DNA from: Myxococcota bacterium
Lineage (GTDB): Bacteria; Myxococcota_A; UBA9042; DTJE01
Direction of reading: 5' to 3'
Length of the DNA stretch: 38,371 nt
Assembly: GCA_029975745.1 (NCBI GenBank)
Contig: JARKOL010000163.1
Coordinates: 1 to 38,371 of the forward strand
Below are positions 1-8,191 of the stretch, piece after piece (position 1 is the stretch's first letter; the number at the start of each line of letters is the position of its first letter). The notes under the pieces are model-generated. The model was not told the DNA's origin, searched no databases, and saw only the letters and a program-made list of their open reading frames with translations. Both the position numbers and the translations under genes were made by a program.

Positions 1-2
1 CA

Positions 3-2990
3 ACCGAGCAGTTCGACCCCAACGTCCGCCCGATGTGGCCCAGCGACAACTCGTGGGAGTTCTATGCCCAGCGACTCCTCTTCGCGCTTCATGGATGTTC
101 GTTGCTCATGCTGGACGACCCGATGGGACAGTACCTGACGCCCTGGAAGCTGGTTGCCGAAGGGTTCGTGGGCAACCGGCGGTCGATGACCGCGGACGGG
201 GACGGCAGCGTGTTCGTCGCGGCGGGGCCGGCGCTGTGCCCGTCGGGTTCGACATGCATCCCGGAAGAGACGCCGCCCGCGACCCAGATCGCGGTCGTCA
301 ACGGCACGCCCGCCTTCCCGAACGCGCGGATTGCCGGACTGGCCAACCCCACGATGGTGGTGGCCGCGAACGGCCGGCTGCTGGTGTCCAGCGGTGCCGA
401 CATCGCCATCGTGCCGCTGAATCGGCGCGACCCACTGGACGCCCGGATCGGGGCCATCACGATGCCCTGGACGGGCAGTCTTTCGGGCCATGGCAGCTTC
501 GTGAAGCTGAATGGGGCCCTGGGGTCGTCGCCGGTACACCACGCGGTCTGGATGGGCGGCATCCGGCTGGCGCTGGCCCAGGTGCGGCCCGGGGAACTGC
601 GATTCACCATTCCGAGTTTCGATTTCGGTTGGGAGCGCGCCGCTCCCTACCTGGCCGATCTGGGCCGCGGCGTCCGGATGACGCTGCCCGAGGGCGAGGT
701 CACGGTGCGCGTCGGTCCGGACACGCGGGGTATCGGCTTCGTCCAGACGCCCCAGCCGGGGCACTACAAGCCCGTGTACTACAACCAGATGAACGGCAGC
801 GGTTCGTGCTACCCCGTCGGGGGAACCGGGCCTGGTGCCGACGCGCCGTGGCTGGAGGTGGCGACGGGCGAGTGGGTCTATTGGCCCGCGCCCGGCAACG
901 CGCCCGAGTACGGTCCGTGGGGGTCTTCGCAGGCATGGTCCGTGACCTCGAACGACGGCCTGTTCTCGCCGTGGGTGGCGGCGAACGACGGCCCCTGGCT
1001 GGCCTACCGCTTCCCGACTCCCGGCCAGTACACGTTCCGGATGGAGCAGGGCGAGGAAGCGCTGGACTGCCGGATCCGGGTCACCCCCGGGGGGGCCCCC
1101 AACTACCGGACGGACATCACCGTAGACCCGGCGGTGGGGGGGACGTTCTTCAGCAACGGCCTGCGCATGCGGATCCCGCCGGGGGCGCTGCCCGGAACCG
1201 AGCCCTACACGCTGCGCCTGACGACGACGAACGACCCTGCGCCCGCGTCCGACGCCCCGGCGCCCGGCGACCCGCCGCAGCGTCATCGCCACTGGTTCAA
1301 CTTCGCGCCCCAGCCGGACCGGCTGTCGGGCACGCTGCGCTTCGGGGTCCCCGACGGCGGCGGAGGCGACGACCTGCCGCGCCCCGCGTTCTTCGACAAC
1401 GGCGCCGCCGACGGCGTCCCGGAGGCCTGGCGGATGTCGGCCTACGTGCCGATCGCGTTCGATCACGACGGGGCCGGCGGCTACGTGGATCTGGTGCTGC
1501 CGGCGGGCGAATACAACGCGCCGGGCATCCGGGACGAGGCTGCTTCCATCGCGCGCGCCGCGACACGTCCCGTCCTGGGGCCGCGCGTGCTGGAATCGGT
1601 GGTCGATGCCGGGGTCTGGCTGGGCAATCAGGTGAACGACATCGGCGCGAACCTGTGGTGGAAGGTCGGCCTTCCGAACGAGAAGATCGCCGACGAGCAC
1701 TTCACCGTCCTGTACAACACGCGCGCCGGCATGACGGAAGATCGCGCGCTGGCCGTCCACGAGGGACTCACCATGGCGCACACGCGCTTCCGGACCTGGG
1801 GCTACGAGGTGCCGGGCCACGTGATCGTCACGCTGGACAGGGACCTGGCCGAGGAGGGCAGCGCGTCGGGGCTGGGTCGCCTGGGCCACTGGAACGCGTC
1901 GGTGGCCGGCTGGCTGGCGTTCGACGACCTGACCTCGGTGTCGGCGCACGAGCTGTTCCACATCATCCAGTACGAGAACATGTCCTACGCGGCGCGCGCC
2001 CTGAAGTCCCAGTGGAAGTGGTTCATGGAGGGCTCGGCGGTCTGGGCCGAGATGATCACGTTCCCCGAGTCGAACTCGGCGAAGGACTACACGAAGGCGG
2101 GGTCGGACTTCGTGCATCTGGGCCTGGACGGCCTGGGCGCGGCGTCCGACAACCAGGCGTACGCCTCGGCCGCGCTGATCGACTACCTGGAGAAGCAGCA
2201 CGAAGGCGCCGTGCTTCAGATCCTGCAAGCGGTCGGCGTCCTGACCGCGCCCGACGACGCGCTGCGTACCGTGGTCGGCGACGTGCCGGCGTTCCTGGAA
2301 GGCTTCGCGCTGGCGTATTTCGGCGGCCAGGAAGCACCGTACAACGGATGGGACCTGTCCAAGGCGTTCCTGCCGCCGCGCGTCCTTGCGGCCCCATCGA
2401 CGACGCTGATCAACCGGGGCATGCCAGCCGAGAGCATCGTGGCGGTGCATGCCGCGACCGACCCGGGGACGACGCCGCCGGCCTCCTTTGCCGACGCCAC
2501 CGGCAGCGTGCTGCGCGCATCGCACATGAGCGAGTTCCAGCGGACGCTCCTGCTGGACGGCTCCGGAAAGGTGAAGGAACGGCTGGACGGCAAGTCGATG
2601 CCCCAGGGGATCGCGCTGGCGAAGGCCCAGACGTTCACGCCGGCGAACCGGTTGACCGTCGTGCATATCAACGGCGAACCGGCGGGCAGCTTCGCGCGGA
2701 ATCCGTCCGTGGTGTTCGAGGTGCCGACCCTGGACCAGGTGACGCCGGCCACGTTCCATTACGCCAGCGCGGTCGATCTGACGGCGACGGGCGGCGGGTT
2801 TGGCGACGGCGCGGCCAAGGGCAGCCTGGTGGTGTTCTACCAGGAGCACGCGACCAGCCAGTGGTCCGATGCGTCGGTCACGGCCCGGCTGCCCGCCAAT
2901 TCGGTGACGCCGATGGACGTGCCGGTCCTGGTGCGCCACAAGGCGGGCGTGGACAGCAACGTGCGGACGGTCACGGCGACGGGGAATTGA
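3..2990 (+). CDS. Secreted zinc metallopeptidase-like protein, 5'-partial
   Basis: The frame is open back to the first bases of the window, so the N-terminus lies upstream; the ATG at 33 is only the first Met visible. Around residue 639 (counted from that Met) there is an HExxH motif, HELFH, and about 25 residues later FMEGSAVWAE, where a Glu could be the third zinc ligand as in gluzincins. This supports a zinc-dependent peptidase. The first half is rich in Gly, Pro and Trp and looks like extracellular beta-sandwich or propeller material with Cys residues. The last ~90 residues resemble an IPT/TIG-like immunoglobulin fold. No signal peptide can be judged because the start is missing. The stop overlaps the convergent DedA-like gene by about 20 bases. 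The peptidase call rests on the motif alone; substrate and exact family are unknown. Confidence 0.75.
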   Translation, partial: TEQFDPNVRPMWPSDNSWEFYAQRLLFALHGCSLLMLDDPMGQYLTPWKLVAEGFVGNRRSMTADGDGSVFVAAGPALCPSGSTCIPEETPPATQIAVVNGTPAFPNARIAGLANPTMVVAANGRLLVSSGADIAIVPLNRRDPLDARIGAITMPWTGSLSGHGSFVKLNGALGSSPVHHAVWMGGIRLALAQVRPGELRFTIPSFDFGWERAAPYLADLGRGVRMTLPEGEVTVRVGPDTRGIGFVQTPQPGHYKPVYYNQMNGSGSCYPVGGTGPGADAPWLEVATGEWVYWPAPGNAPEYGPWGSSQAWSVTSNDGLFSPWVAANDGPWLAYRFPTPGQYTFRMEQGEEALDCRIRVTPGGAPNYRTDITVDPAVGGTFFSNGLRMRIPPGALPGTEPYTLRLTTTNDPAPASDAPAPGDPPQRHRHWFNFAPQPDRLSGTLRFGVPDGGGGDDLPRPAFFDNGAADGVPEAWRMSAYVPIAFDHDGAGGYVDLVLPAGEYNAPGIRDEAASIARAATRPVLGPRVLESVVDAGVWLGNQVNDIGANLWWKVGLPNEKIADEHFTVLYNTRAGMTEDRALAVHEGLTMAHTRFRTWGYEVPGHVIVTLDRDLAEEGSASGLGRLGHWNASVAGWLAFDDLTSVSAHELFHIIQYENMSYAARALKSQWKWFMEGSAVWAEMITFPESNSAKDYTKAGSDFVHLGLDGLGAASDNQAYASAALIDYLEKQHEGAVLQILQAVGVLTAPDDALRTVVGDVPAFLEGFALAYFGGQEAPYNGWDLSKAFLPPRVLAAPSTTLINRGMPAESIVAVHAATDPGTTPPASFADATGSVLRASHMSEFQRTLLLDGSGKVKERLDGKSMPQGIALAKAQTFTPANRLTVVHINGEPAGSFARNPSVVFEVPTLDQVTPATFHYASAVDLTATGGGFGDGAAKGSLVVFYQEHATSQWSDASVTARLPANSVTPMDVPVLVRHKAGVDSNVRTVTATGN

Positions 2991-3747
2991 GGCGACGAAC
3001 TGAATACAGAACCTTCTTCAGGATCAGGAACCCGCCGACCAGCAGCACCATGAACGCGATGGCCAGCCAGTCGAAGTACTTGTCGATGAAACGCTTCATG
3101 GGCGGACCGAAGGCCCAAAGCAGGCCGGCGACCAGGAAGAAGCGCATGCTGCGTCCGATCAGCGACCCCAGGGCCAGCGTCCAGATGTTGACGTCGAAAT
3201 AGCCCGCGGCGATCGTGAACACCTTGTAGGGGATCGGGGTGAACGCGGCGGTGAAGACCGCCATGAAGGCGTTGTCGTCGTACAGGGCCTTGACCTTCAG
3301 GAAGACCGAGCCCTGGGTGGCGGCCATGTGATCGGCGGCGTAACGGTAGAAGTCGAATCCCGACAGGGTGACCAGTTCGGCGCCCTCGCCGGACACGCCG
3401 TACCATGCCGAGGGGCCGACGATCCAGGCGATGATCGAGTTCACGGGGCCGAAGAACTCGTGGCCCAGATACCAGCCGAACATGCCGCCGGTGACCGATC
3501 CCAGCGCGCAGATCGCGGCATAGAAGAACGCCTTGCTGCGGCGCCCCAGCACCAGGGCGATCAGCAGGACGTCGGGGGGGACCGGGAAGAACGACGACTC
3601 GGTGAAGGCCAGCAGGAACAAGGCCATGGCGCCATAGGGCGTGTCGGCCCAGTGCAGCACCCAGTCGTACAGGCGGCGCATCCAGACCATCGGAAGGCGG
3701 TACCAGGGCACTGCCGCCTGCGGGGTTCCATGTTGTTCGGCCATCAT
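2971..3747 (-). CDS. DedA/YqaA-like (SNARE-associated type) membrane protein
   Basis: A 258-residue integral membrane protein. Residues ~40-60 hold AMALFLLAFTESSFFPVPPD, the acidic/proline re-entrant signature of the VTT/DedA superfamily, followed by GxxxGxxxGYxLG-like Gly patterning and further hydrophobic segments including a C-terminal one ending in basic residues. It is closest in style to the YqaA (COG1238) branch. Family members act in the inner membrane, and some are linked to lipid carrier flipping and membrane potential; the substrate here is unknown. Two adjacent ATGs follow AAGGAGGA. The second (start at 3744) gives a better Shine-Dalgarno spacing of about 4 bases, so the true protein may begin MAEQ. 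It lies convergent to the metallopeptidase gene and just downstream, on the same strand, of the PHP lipoprotein. Confidence 0.87.
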   Translation of the reverse strand: MMAEQHGTPQAAVPWYRLPMVWMRRLYDWVLHWADTPYGAMALFLLAFTESSFFPVPPDVLLIALVLGRRSKAFFYAAICALGSVTGGMFGWYLGHEFFGPVNSIIAWIVGPSAWYGVSGEGAELVTLSGFDFYRYAADHMAATQGSVFLKVKALYDDNAFMAVFTAAFTPIPYKVFTIAAGYFDVNIWTLALGSLIGRSMRFFLVAGLLWAFGPPMKRFIDKYFDWLAIAFMVLLVGGFLILKKVLYSVRRLNSPSP

Positions 3748-3786
3748 TCCTCCTTGGATTGCCGGTTGAACGGCGCCGGGCGGCCC

Positions 3787-5550
3787 CTACGGCCGCACGA
3801 ACACCGCGTTCGAGTAGATGTAGGGGTAGTCGCGATCGGCCAGCGACTCGACCCGGGGCAGCACGGGCACCAGGTGGCGCGGGGTGACCCAGACCTCGAC
3901 GCGGAACACGCCGGGCTCCGTGACGGGCCATGCGAAGGTGCGCCCCTGGCCCTCGGCCTGCAGGACGACCTCGGAGCCTTCCGCCGTCGCGCGGATCAGC
4001 TTCGTCACGATGCGGGCGGAGGCGGGGTCGTCCGCGGTGCCGCCGAATCCCCAGGCCGGCTCGACCAGGGTGGGCGCCCGGAAGTACAGCGTCACGTCCT
4101 GGGCCCCGCGGATTTCGCGTCCCATCTCGACGGGCTCGTCGTCGGCGACCGCGAAGAAGTCGAATCCCAGGGGCATGCCGACCAGATCGAAGGACGTGAA
4201 CGAACGGCCGGTGCCGGTGGCCTTGCGCATGGCATCGGGCAGCACCGCGGGCGTTTCGGCGGCAATCGCGGCGTCATCCACCAGGACGTGGTTGGCCATC
4301 CAGCGGAAACTGCGGGCATAGCCGTCCATCTGGTAGCCGTCGGACAGGATCGCCGGGCCTCCCACGAACAGCAGGCGTGCCAGGTGCGGGTACTCGTCCG
4401 GGTCCGCGAAGCACCAGTCCTCGCTGCAGATGGCCGCGGGGATCTGGACGTTGCGGTGGATGTCGGTGGCGCCGAAGGCCGTCAGGCGGATGTGGGGCAC
4501 CGAGGCGTCGAACTTCAGCGTGTCGTTGGCGATCGGCTTCAGGAAGGGCAGGATGGACAGGTCGGGGTTGGCCGAGGCGTCCGGGGTGCCCATGAACCGA
4601 TCCAGCATGTACAGGTCGTCGATGTTGCCCGTCAGCGCCTGCATCAAGGCGGGGTGGAAGTTGAAGATCTCGATGCCGTCCAGGGGCAGGGCGATGATGC
4701 GCTCGACGGACAGGTCGCTCTGCTCGGGATGGCAGACGAAGGCGAATCCGTCCTGCTCGTGAACGGCGGCGATGTGGGCCTGCGCGGCCTCCAGGGGGAC
4801 CGAGTCGGCGACGTTCTGGTTGAAGATCAGCTCCGGAAACGGCAGGTTCTGGGGCGGGTTCAGTCCGGCCAGGCCCACGGGCATCTGCTTGCTGCCCTCG
4901 GTTCCCGCGAAGAAGTAGGCGTGCTCGACCAGACTGCCGGGCGGGCAGGTAATCCGGTTGGCGAAGGGCCGATCCTGGTCGTCGAAGATCATCTGATCGC
5001 CGCGGTCCGCCATGTGCTGGACCAGATCCTCGAAGGTCTGGTCCCGGGCGTTGCCGGGGTGGTCGGTCAGCATCATGAAGGAAACGCCGGACTTGCAGGG
5101 CGCCTCGCGCAGCTCGTCCTGGCAGGCGTCGTAGTAGGCGACGTCGGGCTTGTCGGCATCGGGGCCGTCCCAGCAGCCGTCGTGGGAATACCGCGAGTGC
5201 AGGTGGACGATGCCTCGCAACACCGTGTAGCCGCGGTTCTCGGGCCCGAAGGGGATGGGAGGCGTGACGACTTCCCAGCCGGCGTCGGCGGCCACGTCCG
5301 GCGGGACATCCTCGACGGGCGGGGTGTCGGGGGTCCCGGGGTCGGCGGGCGCGTCCGGGTCCGGTGGGGTGTCCTGGGCGGACCCCGGGTCCTCTGGAAG
5401 GCCGGGGTCGTTGGCGGCATCGGTGCCGTTGTCCGTTCCGGGAATGTCGGGGGTCGCGCCCGGGTCGGTGGCGCCGCCGTCGGAGCCACCGCAGGCCACC
5501 AGCGCCAGTGTCGCAACCAGCAGGCCGCAGGACAGGATTTGTCGGGACAT
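3787..5550 (-). CDS. PHP-domain metallohydrolase lipoprotein
   Basis: A 587-residue predicted lipoprotein. The signal peptide ends in the lipobox LALVAC (Cys20), followed by about 75 residues of Asp/Pro/Gly/Thr-rich linker. From residue ~110 the sequence looks like a PHP metal-dependent hydrolase: HLHSRYSHDG supplies the HxH and a later His, then LTDH, then a CHPEQSD segment, a GIEIFN segment and a late DIH motif (GATDIH). PHP enzymes bind metals and act on phosphoesters or related bonds; the substrate here is unknown. The C-terminal ~150 residues look like a beta-rich domain. SD AGGGGGA lies 6 bases before the ATG. A plausible sigma70 promoter lies at 5580-5608. The DedA-like gene follows after about 40 bases and may be co-transcribed. 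Confidence 0.82.
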   Translation of the reverse strand: MSRQILSCGLLVATLALVACGGSDGGATDPGATPDIPGTDNGTDAANDPGLPEDPGSAQDTPPDPDAPADPGTPDTPPVEDVPPDVAADAGWEVVTPPIPFGPENRGYTVLRGIVHLHSRYSHDGCWDGPDADKPDVAYYDACQDELREAPCKSGVSFMMLTDHPGNARDQTFEDLVQHMADRGDQMIFDDQDRPFANRITCPPGSLVEHAYFFAGTEGSKQMPVGLAGLNPPQNLPFPELIFNQNVADSVPLEAAQAHIAAVHEQDGFAFVCHPEQSDLSVERIIALPLDGIEIFNFHPALMQALTGNIDDLYMLDRFMGTPDASANPDLSILPFLKPIANDTLKFDASVPHIRLTAFGATDIHRNVQIPAAICSEDWCFADPDEYPHLARLLFVGGPAILSDGYQMDGYARSFRWMANHVLVDDAAIAAETPAVLPDAMRKATGTGRSFTSFDLVGMPLGFDFFAVADDEPVEMGREIRGAQDVTLYFRAPTLVEPAWGFGGTADDPASARIVTKLIRATAEGSEVVLQAEGQGRTFAWPVTEPGVFRVEVWVTPRHLVPVLPRVESLADRDYPYIYSNAVFVRP

Positions 5551-5579
5551 CGCAATCCCCCTGGGAAATTCCGGGCGTG

Positions 5580-5608
5580 AGTATGCTGGAAAGGGGCGTG
5601 CGGTTCAA
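5580..5608 (-). promoter_or_regulatory. Putative sigma70 promoter of the PHP lipoprotein gene
   Basis: Read on the minus strand: TTGAAC, 17-base spacer, CATACT. This places transcription start about 20 bases before the SD of the PHP lipoprotein gene. Both hexamers match consensus at 4 of 6 positions and the spacing is ideal, but no experimental support is available. Confidence 0.42.
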
Positions 5609-5661
5609 GCGTCCGACGCGGGTTGCCTCCATGGACTGCTTCGATTGACACAATGGCCCTT

Positions 5662-5747
5662 GGCGCAGGCTGGCGCCTGCGCACTCCAAGGCCTTCGGCT
5701 GGTGACGCGCAGCGTCCGTGGAGTGCTGTGGCCACGCCACAGCCCTT
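5662..5747. repeat. Palindromic intergenic repeat, copy A
   Basis: Three hairpin-forming modules lie in the gap between the divergent PHP and GH31 genes. Module 1 at 5662-5681 reads GGCGCAGGCTGGCGCCTGCG. Module 2 at 5704-5728 reads GACGCGCAGCGTCC then GTGGAGTGCTG. Module 3 at 5726-5745 reads CTGTGGCCACGCCACAG. GCACTCCA after module 1 is the complement of TGGAGTGC in module 2, so the whole element can fold on itself. The same modules recur at 12343-12508 and, in part, at 8138-8184, which marks this as a REP-like dispersed element. Confidence 0.75.
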
Positions 5748-5829
5748 GCCCTGGCGCCGGGATCCTGCGCGCATTCACGCGTGGAACACCGCCGTGATCG
5801 TGGTAGATTTCACCATTCCCTAGCGGGGG

Positions 5830-6597
5830 TTGACGGTGCGTGCGATCCGCGTTCGGCCCCGGTCATCGGCTTGGATTGCCCTGGTGGGGTGTTGCGTGTC
5901 CCTGGCTGCCGTGGCGTGTGGGGGCGACTCCGGTGCCACGACGGGCGATCCGTGCGATTTCGAGGGACTTCAGGCGCAGCCGGTCCGGCCACTGGAGGAT
6001 AGGGCGTACGCCTTTGCGGTGGGGGCCTTCACGCTGGCGCGCAACGCGGCGGGCGGCCTGGTCGTGACGCACGCCGACGCGCCGGGACGCGCACTGTTCG
6101 AACTGGCTCATGCCGAGGCCGTCCAGGTCCTGCGGGCCCGGTTCACCGCCCAGGAACACCAGGGCACGTTCGATGTCCACGAGGTCATCGAGGCGACCTG
6201 CCCGCTGGGCGTCGAGGCGACTGCCCGAACCGACGGCGCGAACCTGTGGCTGGAGGGGCACTTTCCGGACGGCGGCGCGTGCGCGGGCCTGTCCTGGCAG
6301 GTGCGGGCCTGCCAGCCCATGGCGCATCATCTGTCGCTGGGAATCCGGGTTCCGGACGCCCCGTCGGACGTCGCCGTGCGATTCCAGGCGGCATCCGAAT
6401 CCGGTGAACGGGTCTTCGGCCTTGGCGAACAGTTTCCCCGGGACACCCTGGACCACAAGGGCGCGTCGTGCCTGTCCTGGTCCAGGAGCAGGGCATCGGG
6501 CGGGGCGAGCCGAACATCGCGGCCGTCATGGAGGTGCTGTCCCCGGGATCGTCCGGGGACGAAACGACGACCCATCACCCGGTGCCGCACGTGCTGA
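5830..6597 (+). CDS. GH31 glycosidase lipoprotein, N-terminal fragment (frameshifted)
   Basis: This frame begins at TTG 5830 (GTG 5836 is an alternative) and encodes a signal peptide with lipobox LAAVAC and a GH31-type N-terminal beta-sandwich domain. It reaches VFGLGEQF around residue 197 and DTLDHKG just after, the GH31 landmarks that precede the catalytic barrel. From about residue 213 the frame turns into Arg/Ser/Pro-rich nonsense, while the matching continuation VPVLVQEQGIG appears in the next frame from 6468. One base appears to be missing near 6455-6467. The real gene therefore spans 5830-8135. This is either a sequencing/assembly error or a recent pseudogene. Product of the intact gene: a lipid-anchored alpha-glycosidase. 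Confidence 0.78.
   Translation: MTVRAIRVRPRSSAWIALVGCCVSLAAVACGGDSGATTGDPCDFEGLQAQPVRPLEDRAYAFAVGAFTLARNAAGGLVVTHADAPGRALFELAHAEAVQVLRARFTAQEHQGTFDVHEVIEATCPLGVEATARTDGANLWLEGHFPDGGACAGLSWQVRACQPMAHHLSLGIRVPDAPSDVAVRFQAASESGERVFGLGEQFPRDTLDHKGASCLSWSRSRASGGASRTSRPSWRCCPRDRPGTKRRPITRCRTC
6455..6468 (+). other. Apparent single-base frameshift inside the GH31 gene
   Basis: Upstream, the coding frame reads DHKG. Downstream, the GH31 sequence resumes in a different frame at VPVLVQEQG. The bases between (ggc gcgtc gtg) contain five bases where six would keep the frame, so a one-base deletion or base-call loss is the simplest reading. There is no slippery heptamer, so a programmed shift is unlikely. 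Confidence 0.75.
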
Positions 6598-8135
6598 CCA
6601 GCCGGAATCGGTCCTTCCTGCTGGAGAACACCGAGTACGCCGTGTTCGACATGACGCGCCCGGACGCCATCGACGTGCGGGTCCATTCGGCGGACGCGCG
6701 CATTCGCGTGCTGCACGGCGAGAGTCCCCTGGAACTGATCGAGCGGTTGACCGAGTTCACCGGGCGGATGCGGCCCCCGCCCGCATGGCTGGATGAAGGG
6801 GCGATTGTCGCCATCGCGCGACCTCCCCAGGAAGCGCCCGAGATCGTGGACCGGCTGGTGGCCGCCGGTGCCCCGCTGGCGGCGGTGTGGACCCAGACAT
6901 GGTGCGGTACGGCGCGGACGGTGCTGGGCGAGCAGGTGCTGTGGAACTGGGTGGCGCGTCCGGGCTGGGATGACTACGTCGCCGCGCTGGCCCAGCGAGG
7001 CACCCGCCCGTTGTGCTACGTGAATCCGATGTTTCGCGATCTGCCGCCCGAGGCGCCGGACACCACGCGCAATCTGTTCCGCGAGGCCACGGAAGGGGGC
7101 TTCGTGGTGCGCACGGACGACGGCAAGCCGTACCTGTTGAAGCAGGGCGTGTTCGACGTCGCGCTGCTGGACCTGTCGAATCCGGCGGCCCGGGAGTGGA
7201 TGCGGGACGTCCTGGTGGTCGAGATGCTCGGGGCGGGATGCCAGGGGTGGATGGCGGACTTCGCCGAGGCGCTGCCGTTCGACGGGGTGCTGGCCTCGGG
7301 CGAGGATGCGGCCGCCTGGCACAACCGCTACCCGGTCGAGTGGGCGCGCCTGAACCACCAGGCGCTCGAGGCCGCCGGCGCACTGGACCGGACGCTGGTG
7401 TTTCACCGATCCGGATTCACCAGGACGCCCGAGTTCAGTGGCATGCAGTGGCACGGTGACCACACGGTGACCTGGGATCGATACGACGGCCTGGCCAGCG
7501 CGCTGCACGGCCTGCTGAACGGCGGGTTTTCGGGAATCGCCCTGAACCATTCCGACGCCGGCGGCTGCACGGTGGTGCCGCTGATCGAACCGCCGGTCGA
7601 GCGGACGCCCGAGCTGCTGATGCGATGGGTCGAGATGAATGCCTTCACCGCCGTGTTGCGAACGCACGAAGGCAACCAGCCTGCGGTCAATGCCCAGGTG
7701 TGGTCCAGCGGTGCGTTGATTCGCCACTTCGCCCGGTTCGCCCGGGTCTATCGTGGACTGGCGCCGATCCGGCGCACCCTGTTCCAGGAGGCGTCGGCCC
7801 GGGGCCTGCCGGTGGTGCGTCACATGGCGATGCATCATCCCGATCTGGCCAGGGCGTGGGAGGTCCACGACCAGTTCCTGCTGGGGCCGGACGTGCTGGT
7901 GGCGCCGGTGTTGACTCCGTGTGTCGATGCGAACGACTGCGTGGTGAAGCCAGCGGTATGGCTGCCGCCGGGTACGTGGGTTCATGCCTGGTCAGGCGCG
8001 GCCCATGCCTTCGGCCCTGACGGCTCCGACCTGGACGTGGACGGGCCGCTGGGGCGGCCTCCGGTGTTCGTGCGCCAGGACAGCGAGGCTGCCCACGTGA
8101 TGGACGAAGTCTTGCGAGAAGTCGCGGCGTGGTAG
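6468..8135 (+). CDS. GH31 alpha-glycosidase catalytic domain (frameshifted C-terminal part), YihQ-like
   Basis: This frame carries the GH31 (beta/alpha)8 catalytic domain. The sequence LVQEQGIGRG followed later by VWTQTWCG resembles the YihQ/sulfoquinovosidase branch. The nucleophile Asp is in WMADFAE and the acid/base Asp in WHGDH; NHSDAGG follows. In YihQ an Arg in a GxRxxW context contacts the sulfonate of sulfoquinovose; the matching segment here is GEQVLWNW, with Gln in that place. Substrate may therefore differ; this alignment is from memory. The GTG at 6468 lies mid-gene and is probably not a true start: the N-terminal domain and lipoprotein signal lie in the 5830 frame. It ends 56 bases from the convergent deacylase gene. 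Confidence 0.82.
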   Translation: MPVLVQEQGIGRGEPNIAAVMEVLSPGSSGDETTTHHPVPHVLTSRNRSFLLENTEYAVFDMTRPDAIDVRVHSADARIRVLHGESPLELIERLTEFTGRMRPPPAWLDEGAIVAIARPPQEAPEIVDRLVAAGAPLAAVWTQTWCGTARTVLGEQVLWNWVARPGWDDYVAALAQRGTRPLCYVNPMFRDLPPEAPDTTRNLFREATEGGFVVRTDDGKPYLLKQGVFDVALLDLSNPAAREWMRDVLVVEMLGAGCQGWMADFAEALPFDGVLASGEDAAAWHNRYPVEWARLNHQALEAAGALDRTLVFHRSGFTRTPEFSGMQWHGDHTVTWDRYDGLASALHGLLNGGFSGIALNHSDAGGCTVVPLIEPPVERTPELLMRWVEMNAFTAVLRTHEGNQPAVNAQVWSSGALIRHFARFARVYRGLAPIRRTLFQEASARGLPVVRHMAMHHPDLARAWEVHDQFLLGPDVLVAPVLTPCVDANDCVVKPAVWLPPGTWVHAWSGAAHAFGPDGSDLDVDGPLGRPPVFVRQDSEAAHVMDEVLREVAAW

Positions 8136-8137
8136 GG

Positions 8138-8184
8138 AAGGGCGCTGCCGTGGGCGGCGCACTCCAAGGCGCCTTCGGCGCATG
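8138..8184. repeat. Palindromic intergenic repeat, partial copy C
   Basis: The short gap between the convergent GH31 and deacylase genes holds GCGCACTCCAAGGC followed by GCCTTCGGC. This matches the GCGCACTCCAAGGCCTTCGG segment of copy A, preceded by a diverged module 1 (GGGCGCTGCCGTGGGCGGCGC). The AAGGCGCCTT core is a perfect palindrome and could also help terminate either transcript. Confidence 0.55.
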
Positions 8185-8191
8185 GGGGGCA

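Noticed and set aside
3328-5580. 750-aa ORF on the plus strand
   Set aside because: Antisense to the DedA-like and PHP genes, with no recognisable domain.
6455-6468. Programmed ribosomal frameshift in the GH31 gene
   Set aside because: No slippery heptamer or downstream pseudoknot is evident, and this enzyme family is not known to use frameshifting.
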